This document shows positions 11,844 to 23,620 of a DNA stretch of 64,000 bases, one piece after another. How positions within the stretch are numbered: the stretch's first letter is position 1; each line of letters starts with the position of its first letter. The DNA comes from Phylloscopus collybita (Eukaryota; Chordata; Aves; Passeriformes; Phylloscopidae), in contig JAJNNQ010000029.1 in NCBI GenBank assembly GCA_027886175.1, positions 1,674,001 through 1,738,000 of the forward strand, in the 5' to 3' direction. The notes under the pieces were generated by a model. The model ran no database searches. It was given only the letters and a program-made list of their open reading frames with translations, and was not told where the DNA came from. The position numbers and the translations under genes were made by a program.

Positions 11844-12480
11844 TGTGATGGTTTAAGGCCACTTTGGGAGGAGAACTCCTAGGGAAACCCTCCCTTCCCC
11901 TCTCCCAACCAGTTTGGGAGGAAACTCCTCAGAGAGAAAGTGGAAAGAAACCTGTTTATTAAACCAGCACAAATAAATTGAACAATACCACATAACGAAT
12001 TAAGGAAAACAAAGTCCCTCCTGTAGATAGTTTCTGCTCTCAGTTCTTTCCAGTGGTGGTGGAATTTGCTGCACAGGGTAGATCCCGGTGGGTCCCAGGT
12101 GCAAGCTCCCCAGGTGCCCCCCACGTCCTCAGTCTGGGGGAGGTTTGAACAGTTCCAAAAAAACAGGTGGAAAAAAGGGAAAAAAGAAAAAAAGGGAAAA
12201 AAAAAAAAGAAAAAAAGAAAAAAAGAAATGCAAAGCTTCTCAGGCTTAACTAAGCTACGCTAACTAGCTACAAAGCAAAGCAAAGCGAAAGTGAGTGCTG
12301 AAAAAAAAGCCTTGTCGTCTGTGTGCCGGTGACTCCCACTCCTCAAGGCCAGTCTGAGAGGTTTTTGAAAACAAACTGTGCACTTTTCTCCCTGTTTACT
12401 CTCAGATCCAAATTAAAGGTACAGAGTGTAATATCCAACATAAACCAAGCAGACGATTGGGGAGACATCGTAACGTATTC
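11844..12480 (-). mobile_element. Solo LTR (family C), 3' side eroded, probable TSD AGGTT
   Basis: Starts TGTGATGG at 11844 and matches the LTR at 18216-19007 along its length, including GAAAGAAACCTGTTTATTAAA near 11945-11965 and GGTACAGAGTGTAATATCCA near 12418-12437. AGGTT at 11839-11843 recurs at 12481-12485. The right end reads GTAACGTATTC instead of the CCTAGGACA end of the other copy, so the last bases seem deleted or changed. Minus orientation follows from AATAAA on the reverse strand. An A/G-rich expansion lies inside it. Confidence 0.8.
12158..12234. repeat. A/G-rich expansion inside the family C LTR
   Basis: Runs of A broken by single or triple G. In the sister LTR at 18.2 kb the same position, just after the GAACAGT word, holds an AAACC-type repeat instead. 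Confidence 0.9.
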
Positions 12481-12485
12481 AGGTT

Positions 12486-13797
12486 TCAGAAAAAAATCAG
12501 GAATGGAAGCATGTAACAGTAGCCACAGTAGTAGTTGCTGTACAGTGGAAAAATGCTGACACTTATATACGTGTTCATGGGTAGTGAAACAATTTCTGCA
12601 AAATTTTGCCAACAAAATCCCCACCAGTGCAGTACATGAAAAGACTGAAGACAAAGTTTCTATATATGTATATAAGTAAGATAAAGGCCTGAGAGATGAT
12701 TAAACTAGACAGACAGTCCAAAAATTCTTCTGCTTTTAAAATTACTTTCTAATGTATTCCAATGTTTCATACTGTGAAATGCTGGAGAAAAGACTGGATG
12801 ATATCACATTCAGAATTTCCCATGTGTTCTACTAGAAACTGCATGATTACGTCAGAAAAATAGATAGACAGTATTGTTAATTATTATGTTTGAATTGTTC
12901 ACAGTGCATTCCTATAGGCCTATGCTTTTTTTTTACTAGAAAATAAAAACATTGTTCTTAAAACTCCAATTTAGATATTTATGAATTCAAACTGAATAAT
13001 TTTACAAACTATAGACAAAATAAAGTCAATATATGCCTTTTCCACATGGTAGTGGAGGTGCTCATGCTGGATTTGCATACATTCCTTTTCTTTGAACATT
13101 TCTGTTTGCTTTATATTCCTGTGTCCAACAGAACGTTTTCAAGGGACAATAGTCCTCATGTAGATACTTCAGCCAGTGATGTTGGAAGAAGATGGGCTAG
13201 CTATGAAATTGAATGAGCTGTTTTTATTTTATGAATGGGCATCCCTGCTATAGCTTAAGTCAAAAAATATACTTTGATTATGAGTTTTAAGAGAAATCTT
13301 ACTAATCACATGAATGATTCTAAAATTTTACTCATTTATTCATTGCCATTCCTTCTACACATATGCATCTCTATAGAAGGACATACTGAGATAAGAAGTC
13401 ATCACCTTTCATTTAAGATGTAATACAGCTCACATTATTATTTATATATTCAAATGATGGCCTAAAATTTTGGTATCCTTCATGTTTCATGGTAAGACTC
13501 TCAGTGGAAAGATTTTGACTCATGTTCTACTTTTCTTTTCCTGCTATCAGAAGTTATTTTACTTTGGAGGTTTGAACCTGTGCTGCAAGATTATAGACTC
13601 TTTTGCAAGAGGTAGGCACAGGCATAATGGAATATTTTGGTACTCAAAGATAAGAAATGTGCAGCTGACACAGAGAAGTAAAGTATTTGTATTAGGTCAA
13701 AGCCTTTTCAATCTATATTTCTTGCTTTCAATGTGATATATTAAGATTTTTCATATGCATTTTACATAGCTACATGAAATGGAAAATAAGCTCTTAA
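12486..13797. other. Unique AT-rich DNA between solo LTRs
   Basis: No gene or recognised repeat. Short open frames are of chance length. Confidence 0.5.
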
Positions 13798-13802
13798 GTG
13801 GT

Positions 13803-14409
13803 TGTCATGTTTAACCCCAGCCAGCAGCCAAGCCCCAGACAGCTTCTCTCTCTCTCACTCCCACAGCAGCAGTATTGGGGAGAGAATTGGAAGGAGAAAA
13901 GTCAGAAAACTCATGGGTTGAGGAAAAAGGACAGTTTTATAGGGAAAGCAAAAGCCACATACACAAGAAAAGAAAAACAAGGAATTAGTTGCTGTTTCTG
14001 ATGGGCAGGTAGGTGTTCAGCCTTCCCCAGGCAAGCAGGGCCCCATCACACATAATGGTTACTTGGGAAAGCAAATGACATCACTCCCAATGTTCCCCAA
14101 CCCTTCCTTCTTCCCATCACCTTTACGTCCTGAGCGTGATGTCATCTGGTCTGGAATATGCCTTTGGTGAATGGGGGTCACCTGTCCTGGCTGTGTCCCA
14201 TCCCAGCCTCCCATGTACCCCCAGTCTCCTGCACATTGTGCCAGTATGAAAAGCAGAAAAAGATTGGTGCTGGGCAAGCCGTGCACAACAATAACAAAAA
14301 TATCTCAAACAAATATATTATCAACCCTGTGTTCAGCACAAATACAAAACACAGCCCCATATCAGCTACTCTGAAGAAAATTAACTCTATCCCAGCTGAA
14401 ACCAGCACA
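13803..14409 (-). mobile_element. Solo LTR (family A), TSD GTGGT
   Basis: Starts TGTCATG, ends CCAGCACA, and is bounded by exact duplications GTGGT at 13798-13802 and 14410-14414. Read on the minus strand it begins TGTGCTGGTTTC followed by a GATAGAGTTAATTTTC motif, which is the usual start of this avian LTR type. The left part in this window holds the polyadenylation side. No internal retroviral sequence remains. Confidence 0.92.
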
Positions 14410-14414
14410 GTGGT

Positions 14415-15690
14415 CTTTTAGATTACATCAGTACACAAAAGGGACCAAACAGAAGAGGGTTAATGAAAGTTTTTGATCAGTCATCCTGAGAAAAAATTTT
14501 CTGTTTCACAACTGATGATATCAGTTTTTGATGTATGAAAATTCAAACCAAGAAAGTAAAAGTATTTCTTTTTTTTCTGACTTGGATTAATCTGATGCAA
14601 TATGAATGAAATATCTAGATGAATCTTGATTTGGGATGTTGAACGTTCTAGCTTTTCAAAATTTAAAAATAATAATAATAACAGTTTTGCAGATAGACAT
14701 AAAATTGCAGGCTACAGAAATGAACATTAAAGCTCTCATTGACTGCATATTGGCTGAATTTCATGCAATGCACTTAAAATTATTTAGGATAGCATTAATG
14801 TTAAAAAATAACCTCTAGTCTTTTGCAAATGCAATAGATCATTGATAGATAAATCAAACTTAAGTACTTCGGCTTCTTTATTACAGCACATCTGTTAGTG
14901 AAACTAAAAATCTGCAGCACGTACTATTACTATATTCAAGTAGTATTCAAGTAACACATCTTTGGATGTGTTACTTATGGTTTAACTACTGTCTTCCATT
15001 AGCTTCTTTCATGGTTATTAAGCTGTGCTATATATCTTGCATTCTCTTCTCCTTCTCAGCTAAATTATACAAGGAACTGATGTTTGAAAGGCCACTAATA
15101 ATAAATATTATCAAGAGACTCATGCTTATCCTTTTTCTCTAAATCAAAAAAATTGACAGAAAAACATAGAGCAAAGGTGAAGCTGTCATCTTATTCAGTG
15201 GCATCCCCCATCTCAACTTTGTTTACTACACTCTTATGCAGTACAGTGCTTGCTTTTTAAAACTGAGAGTAGTGTGTGAAGTGGAATTCTTAGTGTTCCT
15301 TTTGACCTCTAGGTTTTACCACATAGTGAAGCATCTCATTTGAAATCTATGGGGGAGACTGTTTTCTCCCATCTAAAATACAATGATTAAGTTAAGCATT
15401 AACATTTAGGGAAAAGTTGCCTGCCTTTATATTGAAGCAGATGATTATGTTTCATTAGTCATCAAAACAGATCTATAGTAATGCACCCCCCACCCTTGAG
15501 TGGGCATTTCTGTATACAGAAAGAGTTTCAGTTTACCTTTGGACATTTTAGGAAGCTTATCTAGAAAGTTCTGTGTCTTTCTCAGTGCAATTGGCTAGAT
15601 GCCAAGAGACAAGCACCTGTTGGACCTTGTCAATGTTCCTCAAAAACCTCAACCTTCAATTGACAGTTTTCCAATAGATCCACCATCGAT
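14415..15690. other. Unique AT-rich DNA with a perfect hairpin
   Basis: No gene or recognised transposon. A perfect inverted repeat with 12-bp arms and a TTTG loop lies at 14949-14976, directly after two direct copies of TATTCAAGTA. Confidence 0.5.
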
Positions 15691-15699
15691 CATTAAGTA

Positions 15700-15850
15700 G
15701 AAAAGAAGAAAGGAAAAAAGTGCTCCTCACATTCTCGAGGTGTTGTAGCAGGTGTGTGGGACCTGTCCCTACACTGTGTTCGGCTTTGATCTTTGTTGTT
15801 TTTGTATTCTTTTCTTTCATTTATTAAACCCTTTTGATTTTTCAAAAAAG
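15700..15850 (+). mobile_element. Possible LTR fragment
   Basis: The run from GTGCTCCTCACATTC through GTGTTCGGCTTTGATC to TTTATTAAACCCTTTTG looks like an R/U5-type segment with an ATTAAA signal, as found in avian LTRs. No ends or TSD can be placed, so this is a weak call. Confidence 0.25.
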
Positions 15851-16418
15851 ACACACTTGACCATGCAGTCTCACTACATGATTTAAGCCATTTCTCTGCC
15901 ATGCCTGGACCATCAGAGGTATTGGAAATCCCAATATCCAATTCTCTTGCACTTCTGTATTATACGATCTTTCATCAGAAAAAGGTAAATATAAAGTCAC
16001 TCTTATTTTACCATTAATCTATTTTCCTTTGTTGCTATAACAAACAAACAAACAAGATGGACATGACCTGGTTTTTCAATATTCAGGGCAGATGATCGAG
16101 GCAATTCTAATAGCAGCAGCAAATTTTTAGGCTCATATTGATTACAGTTATGTCAGCATACAGTCTCATAGACCTCTGTAAAGAGAAATTAGTCAAGGAA
16201 GCAAAAATTCAGATTATGTACGTTATCATCATCGAACAAAACTTGGTGATTTGGCACTGTTTGTGCCTAATTTTTTTTTTTTTTGTAAGAAGTTATAACT
16301 TTAGTAAGAAGAAAGAGCATATGTGAAGAGGAATTTCACCAGACAAATTAAGATAAAAACAATTAAATATATGAAAAGCAGAAGGAATGAACAATTTTTC
16401 ATGCAGATATGTCTTCCT

Positions 16419-16421
16419 TTC

Positions 16422-16478
<57 letters not shown>

Positions 16479-16657
16479 ATTTCTTCATTTCTTCATTTCT
16501 TCATTTCTTCATTTCTTCATTTCTTCATTTCTTCATTTCTTTCTTTCTTCATTTCTTTCTTTCTTCATTTCTTCATTTCTTCACTTCTTCATTTCTTTCT
16601 CTCTCTCTCTCTTTCTCTTTCTTTCTTTCTCTTTCTTTCTCTTTCCTTCTCTTTCTT

Positions 16658-16691
<34 letters not shown>

Positions 16692-16825
16692 TTTCTCTTT
16701 CTCTCTTTCTTTCTCTTTCTTTCTCTTTCTTTCTCTTTCTTTCTCTTTCTTTCTCTCTCTCTTTCTCTCTTTCTCTCTCCCCCCGTCTCTCTCTCTCTTT
16801 CTCTCCCTCTCTCTTCCTCTCTTTT
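16419..16825. repeat. Long polypyrimidine tract: (TTTC)n, (CATTTCTT)n, (CTTT/CTCT)n
   Basis: More than 400 bp almost free of purines on the plus strand. It has three zones: TTTC units (about 16419-16475), an 8-bp CATTTCTT unit (about 16477-16590) which brings in the only A bases, then mixed TTTC/TCTC/CCCC units. All three forward frames are open only because the repeat lacks stops; the apparent 144-199 residue proteins are not genes. Confidence 0.97.
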
Positions 16826-16835
16826 TCTTCCCTTG

Positions 16836-18070
16836 AAAACTGAAATATTTCTTAAAATGGTGGCAATTTTAAAATGCGCTTTCTCATCTGTAGATATCCT
16901 GATACAAAGTCCATATGCTTAGGTTACAGCCCTGACCCTAGTTGCAGCCTCCCTTCTCTGTTTAATAACCTGCTTTCACAGTCACCTTATGAATTTTGTG
17001 GACTAACTCCTCCTCCTCTTCTCCTCATTAAAGTTTGCTGTACTGACCAACAAGCTCAACAATTATTATTGCTGCATAAGTGGTCAGGTGAGACTTACTG
17101 GGAAATTAGGCTACAAATGTTCAAACAAATTTACCTTTGTTACTACTTAAGGGTTGTGCGGTTTTTTTGCTTATTATACATTTTAGCAGCTGGGAAAAAT
17201 ACCTTTGAGTACAAGCTTATTAGTTTGAGGATGAGTAAAACATTCATTTGGTAACCTTCACAGTATTCTGGAATCTCTAAAGTCTGTTTTTTTAATTTCC
17301 ACAGTGTCACAGATAATGTATTACTTTGGCCTCTACTCCCATGAGTATACACATGTGAGAAATTTCCTTGGTGGCAGTTTTCTCTGAAGGGAAATATAAA
17401 ATAAACAATTTGCCTCCCCAACAATTCTCACTGCTTAAAAAGAAAAAAGTAGTTCTCAAAAATGTAGATGCATGTAGTTTTATTTTGACTTTCCTTTATA
17501 TGAAATAGCTTAACTCTGTGTAGGTGTGAATATTTCTCTTTGCACTTAATTTTATGAGATTGTTTTCAGGGCTTTTCTAAGATTTCTATTTATGACTGTG
17601 ATTTTTTTCTTTAAAGCAACTTCCACCCCCAAACAAACAAACAAACAACAATAAACCAAACAAAACCAAACCAAACAAAAGACCCAGCCAAAAACTTCCT
17701 GCCTTCTTTTACGGTGGGCACAAATTGCAAACATAAATTGGTGTGCATTCATTCATGGTGCATACATGCATAAAACAACATGCACAGGGGAAATGGTGAA
17801 TATGTATAAAACCTTGCTCATGTTTTTCAACTATTTCTAGTCAATTTTCTTTACAATAGAAAAAAGCCAAAAACTAAAAAACAACTGAAGTTTGGTGGAA
17901 ATAGTAAATGTAAGTTAATAATAAGCATATACATGAAGTCTATAAAGGTGTTCTCATGCCAGGGTACTACGTTCATTTATGTACGTACAAGGAATCTATA
18001 CAGCAACAACTACCAAATTCTGCCCTAGCTGAACTGGAAGCAATGAAAGCTGCAACTACTGGATCTTGGT
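16836..18070. other. Unique AT-rich DNA
   Basis: No gene supported. It includes a short CAAA/CCAAA-type simple repeat at about 17628-17683. The open frame at 16874-17254 (+, 126 codons) has no recognisable domain. Confidence 0.5.
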
Positions 18071-18209
18071 ATCACAGAACATTCTGGTTTGGAAGGGATC
18101 CACAAGGGTCATGGAGTCCAACAGTGAAGTGAATGGCCCATCTGGGGATCAAATACACAGCCTTGGTCTTATTAGCACTGCACTCTGACCAACTGAGCTA
18201 ATCTCAGCA
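18071..18209 (-). mobile_element. tRNA-Ile-derived SINE with CR1-like tail (TguSINE1 type)
   Basis: On the minus strand the head reads TTAGCTCAGTTGG (18201-18189, the pol III A box), then GTGCTAATAA, then a decayed B box GTATTTGATCC (18156-18146). This order and spacing match tRNA-Ile. It is followed by a unique linker and then a CR1-like 3' end (TGGACTCCATGACCC to TTCTGTGAT, 18121-18071). A CR1-like tail lets such a SINE use CR1 reverse transcriptase, as known for TguSINE1 of songbirds. The copy is decayed and is not a tRNA gene. Confidence 0.8.
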
Positions 18210-18215
18210 GCACAG

Positions 18216-19007
18216 TGTAGTGGTTTAGGGCAAATTTGGGAGGAAACCTCCTAGGGAGCCCTCCCTCCCCTCCCCCAACTGGTTCAGGAGAGACCTCCTC
18301 AAAGAGAAGTGGAAAGAAACCTGTTTATTAAACTGGCAAAGCACTCCCCAGCACAATGAATTGAACAATACCAGATGACAAGAACTTCACTTCGCTCTGG
18401 AGAGATGACAAATTAGGAAAGAAGTCCCTCCTGTAGGTGGTTGCTCTGCTCTCAGTTCCTCTGGCGCTGGGAAAAGCTGCAGCTCAGGGTCAATCCTGGT
18501 GGGTCCCAGGTGCAAGCTCCCCCTGGAGCCCCCTGGGTCTTCAGTCCAGGGACGTTTGAACAGTCCCAAAGAAAGGCAAAAAAACCCCCAAACCTAACCA
18601 AACCAAACCAAACCAAACCAAACCAAAAAAAAACCCAAAGAAAAAAAAAAAACACAACAAAAAACCCACAAAACAAACAACAAAACAACAAAACAAAACA
18701 AAACAAAACAAAACAAAAAAACCACCAACCCACCCCGGCCCCTGAAGCTTATCCACCTCAGCTAGGTACACTAACTAACTAAAAAGAAAAAAAGAGAAGA
18801 AAACAAAACCTCTCCGTCTCATGTCTGTGTGTTGTTGACTCCCCCTCTTTCAAGGCCAGCCCGGAGGAGAGAGGTTTCTGAAAACAAACTGTGGGCTTCT
18901 CCCCCCATTTTTACTCTCAGAGCCAATATTAAAGGTACAGAGTGTAATATCCAGCATAAACCCCACAGACAACTGGGGATACAACATCGTAACGTCACCC
19001 TAGGACA
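18216..19007 (-). mobile_element. Solo LTR (family C), TSD CAYAG
   Basis: Starts TGTAGTGG and ends CCTAGGACA. The flanks are CACAG (18211-18215) and CATAG (19008-19012), a 5-bp TSD with one change. AATAAA on the reverse strand near 18335 gives minus orientation. It matches 11844-12480 on both sides of an internal AAACC repeat that makes this copy longer. It inserted just beside the 5' end of the SINE. Confidence 0.9.
18577..18726. repeat. AAACC / AAAAC expansion inside the family C LTR
   Basis: Repeated CCAAA and AAAAC units that interrupt the LTR at the point where the sister copy at 12.16 kb has an A/G-rich run. Open frames through it on both strands are artefacts. Confidence 0.92.
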
Positions 19008-19170
19008 CATAGGTAACAAGGTTCTTCTCTTCTTGTATGTTTCTTGATTAGATTTGCTGGTTTATATCTCCATAATTTCAGACTCCTGGAAAGTTGACCT
19101 CAGGTGCTGAAGAAAAAAAAAATAGAGATTAATTCTTGGATTTACTATACCTTTCTTAGTGTTTAAAGTA

Positions 19171-19314
19171 TGTCCTGGTTGTGTCCCATCTCAACCTCCC
19201 ATGTACCCCCAGTTTCATTGACATTATACCAGGATGAAATGCCGAAAAGTCCTTAGTGCTGTGCAAGCCCTGCACAACTATAACAAAAATATATTATCAA
19301 CCCTGTGTTCAGCA
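19171..19314 (-). mobile_element. Internal fragment of a family A LTR
   Basis: About 145 bp closely similar to 14186-14336 of the 13.8-kb solo LTR, including CTCCCATGTACCCCCAGT and the ACAAAAATATATTATCAACC region near 19283-19302. Neither LTR end nor a TSD is present, so it is a truncated remnant. Confidence 0.75.
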
Positions 19315-22300
19315 TATCAATAGATAAAAGTTAAATGTTTTAGATAGATCTCCTTCACACATTTTGTCTTGGTTTTTTTCATGCAAACTGACATGTAAGG
19401 CAGCATGAACAAGTGGGTGACTCATAGACCAGCTCTAACTTGTATGATGCATTTCACATCATCTCTTCAGGTCAAGAGACAGAGTGAGCCTCCACAGCAG
19501 GGAAACAGTACGTTCAGCAGCTGGATGAGTCTTGGAAGACATGGAATTCAGAGTGACCTAGGAACACATGCGACAGGTGCCTATTGCAAAGGACTCTTTG
19601 TATAGTTATCTCTTCCTCCACTGAATTTAGGCATTCCCTAGGGATTGTAGACTACAGATGTGGCGTCAAAATGAAATAGGAAATTGCCTATCTCCTCTCC
19701 TCATTCTATTTAAATTTTTCCTGTGTGTTGACTTGCAGGGTTTTGTAGGTACAAAGCATTAAGCTCCTCAGTTTGATGCCAGGCAATACAAAGCAGTTAT
19801 AGTGATCTTCATCAACGTTTTCCTTGAGGAATGCTTGAGCTATTAACTGGAGTGACTAGTTCAGATAACACATGCACATCACATATATTCTGGGATGCCT
19901 TAATAGTTGTAGCAGAAAACTGTTTGTCATATATGATGCTTATCTGCTTTACCAGCAGTAAATGTCAGGTTCATAAAGGTACTTTAAAGTTCTCCTTTTT
20001 GAAAATTCCATATATGGGACTTAATAGCCCACTTCCATAAATGACACAGGGGACTTGTTAGTAAATTTAGGAGAGAGTTATTTAAAATTGGCAATTTTTC
20101 TTTTGTCTTTTTTTATATGAACAGAAACTTCCCACTGTCTTTTCCACTTTGCTAGAACTTCAAAAATGTTTGTGTAATGCAATTGCCTATTGTGGAAGAA
20201 GGACATCATGTTCTGGCATGTTAACCTGATGTTATACCTGCTTATGTTCTTTGTGGCTAAGAAATGCTAAATTCTCCTTTTGATGCTCTTCCTCGCTCAT
20301 TTTTGTTTTGCATTTCTTTATGAACTAACTGAAATCTATTGGAAAAAGAATAACTTCCACAGGAAAAGCAGCCTATGTTTTCCTTGTAAATAAGCCAGTT
20401 GCTCTCAGACTTCATGGTAGAGTATATGATCAAAAAACTTTAGTGGTATAAAACTTCATGGTCCATCTTTATCATCCTGGGATGCTTCCTAGCATTCTGT
20501 AATCTTGCAGAAGTCAACATTTATTCATTGTAGTGATAACCAATTTCGTGACATTACCTTTGGATAGGCATATTTTCCAAACAGTAACCATGTGCTGAAC
20601 AGTTCTACATATTTAGAGACAGATGTAGTGTGGATGTCAAAATGTTCTTTGAACTACAAATGCAGTAAAGAAACTGCACAATTAATTTTATCATTTTAAT
20701 GTGTTTTGGTCTCTTAATTTTTTGAGGGGTTTTTATTTTGCCTCTAGGATAGTCCACATAATGATAAAACAAGTTGCGGCCTAAATAGAGAAAAAAAGAC
20801 AAGACTGAAGAAACTCTCCTTTACATGAGGCAAAAATATCTCGTGTGATCTTACAGATAAGAAACAATTTTACATTTTCAGCAATGTGTTCTCTCTGGCT
20901 CAATGACAGATATTACTTCCTGCATAAGCTCATTTTCTTAGACAAATGAAATTTTCTCCCCTGGCAACTTTTCATGTAGACCTCATGAGTCACTTCTTTT
21001 TTGCCTCTGTATCAATTAGCAGAGAGATTTGCCTGCTACGAAAATTATGGCAGTCTCTTATTAAATTTCCATCCATGTTGTCAGAATTGCATTAATATCC
21101 CATGGATAATCAGTTCACTCTGTACCTCTTGAGCTGCTATCAGATGAGTCTATACAAATTAGTAGCTTCCCAGGTATCCTACCACATTCCTTCCTTCAAG
21201 AATGACAGCTCTTTCTTTCCCCTAACTCCTCTACTGTGTATAGTAATAACATGTATAGTAGGTATCACCTTGGAATTAACAACAATTGCTCTGATGCGGT
21301 TTCTCTAAATTTAACTCACTTTAACTCCACTTAATGTCACATATGAACCCAGCACAACTTAAATTGTAGAATGTCATTGCAGTGGTACATTATTCTTCAG
21401 CTTTATATAGTGATTAACTAACTTGTGGACAGTATTAACACATTCTTTTGTAACAAATGCAAAATCAGAAACTTGTCCCTTGTTTTTTTGGGTTACTAGG
21501 CATTCCTGTACCTTTTCCTATTTATAGCAGTAATATCACACTAACATCAAGAGGTTCAGCTAATCGAGTGTCCGGTAACACTTGCCAGACCACAAATACT
21601 TCACGTCTCCTTTTAAGTTTTTTGAATTAATATTTCAATTTTTTGAATTAATATTTCATTTTTAAATTAATATAATAACATTATGTTCAATATAAATATT
21701 ACAGTCTTGCAAAATACATGTTTTATTGATATATCACCTTTCAAGTGTCAAAGCTAGACTAAAGACAAATTGGAAATACCGTTTCAGAATATTTCTGGAT
21801 GGAAAAATCCTTAGACCTCCCACACTGAGTATTTTTGTATTCTGAAACCTAATCTACAGTGGGAGTAGAAGTGATAAAACCCACAATAACTTAAGGAGCA
21901 GGATATTTCAGATTAAATTGTAATATGATTTTACTATTCTCTTTTTTGTTCTCTGTCTTTTCAAAGAGAAGGCTACTGTGTGGCTCTTAAAAATGTGTTT
22001 TGAAGAGAATTAATTAGTTTTGATTACAATAACAGATAACATCATGTCTGATGTTATCATTAATCTCATCCCCGAATTTAGACATTCTTTTTCTCATATC
22101 ATTAATTTATTCTCCATTTTCCTTTACAGAATAATACTTAGATACAAACAGAAAGTAAAACAGCCAGTTATTTTTCTCAGCTAACAGTATTTTCCATAAG
22201 GAATATATCTTTCAAAATGAAAACTTTTGGAGCTTTGTTTTTTTTCTGAAGTTCATTTAGTATTTAATATACCTCACTCTAATGAGAGCATTCTTCTGTC

Positions 22301-23615
22301 TCTCTAGAAATATATATGTAGAAGAATATGGATCTGAAGTTTGCTGAATATTTCACTTAAATATTTTCTGAAATCATGTTCTGTCACTGCTTACAAAAGC
22401 CCAGTTAATAGTTGACTTTGAATATGTAGATATTCTAGTGTTTTGTCAAACTGGAAATGTCCAAAAGTCACTTAAGGTATCATATAAGATAAATAGAAAA
22501 GAGAATTAATACAGCTGATCCCATAAACTTCTCATACATTTCCTAAGCATAATTAATCTGCAATAACTCATAAGAATCATATTACACACATGTTAAAATA
22601 GATTCTTATAATATAAAGAATTTAGTAGTAATGTCAAGTTTGTCTCATGAAATGATGCCTGGTTTGTTAAAATTTATCATACTGCACACTATTAATGGTA
22701 TATCAGGAATTAGTATCTGAAAAATGCAAAATACAGAAATATACCAAAATCCTTTTCTGTGAGCAAGCCAGTTGGCCTAATGTACCTCTCTGTCAATGTA
22801 TTTTGCATATGGATAGAAGATTTTTTCATTGCATTTAGAAGTTTGATAATTATTGCGTATGTCTGAACTTTCTATAGAAAAATATATTATCAAATGTATT
22901 TATTGAGCTAGGATGGATTATCGTTCAGTGTAAAATCTATGAATATATTCACTGATGATGTAGTCTGTGACATTTTTTAGCTGTGGAATGTCCCCAGTCA
23001 AATTATTGGAGTTATGTGCCAACACAATAACACAAATAAGTAAAACCCCCACAGCTATATTCATCTATAGTAATTTTTTATGTGTGATTGAATTTGGATT
23101 GGCAGACACCCACTTCCTCTTTTTCTCCTTTTCCTAGCTCCAATGTCAATGGTATAGCAGTTGCAGACACTTTTTCTATATATCCCTTCAATGTTAAAAA
23201 TTTCCACCCAGTGTGTTTTCACTAATGAAATCTGGTTATCTAACTTATTTGCTTAATAAACTCTGTGTGTGTGTGTCTCTGTGTGCGTGTGCGCATGTGT
23301 GTCCCATAAGTAGGAAATGTAACCAAATCAGTTTACTTGTGGAATATGATAAGGTATTAAAAAATAAGTGTTCTTTCAAAATTATTAGGCAAAGTAAATA
23401 CTGTGATTTGAAAAAGTCAACTATTTAACCCAAGATAATTTATGCATATAAAGACCTGGGCTAAATGCAAAGTAACAATGAAGCCTGAGGCTATATGTTT
23501 TTCTAACCACCCTCATCCTTCTCCAAATATATTCAAATCACCAAGTATGGTTAATTAACTGATACATTTTCTTTGCTGGAAGTACTACTGAATATTCTAT
23601 TCATTTTATTTTTCT
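19315..23615. other. Unique AT-rich DNA up to the provirus
   Basis: About 4.3 kb with no gene or recognised transposon. It holds a two-copy tandem repeat at 21618-21660, a perfect 10-bp hairpin at 22035-22058, and a TG-rich repeat at 23263-23302. Confidence 0.5.
23263..23302. repeat. (TG)n microsatellite, interrupted
   Basis: TG dinucleotides with a few C interruptions. Confidence 0.85.
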
Positions 23616-23620
23616 CCTGT
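23616..23620. repeat. Target-site duplication CCTGT, left copy
   Basis: Five bases directly before the 5' LTR, repeated exactly at 30089-30093 after the 3' LTR. This fixes both provirus ends. Confidence 0.95.

Noticed and set aside
16323..16922. Three overlapping 144-199-codon Phe/Leu/Ser-rich open frames
   Set aside because: They are translations of the polypyrimidine tract, which has no stop codons in any forward frame.
18146..18202. Possible tRNA-Ile gene
   Set aside because: The tRNA-like part is the head of a SINE: the B box is decayed, the acceptor stem is not paired, and it runs into a CR1-like tail.
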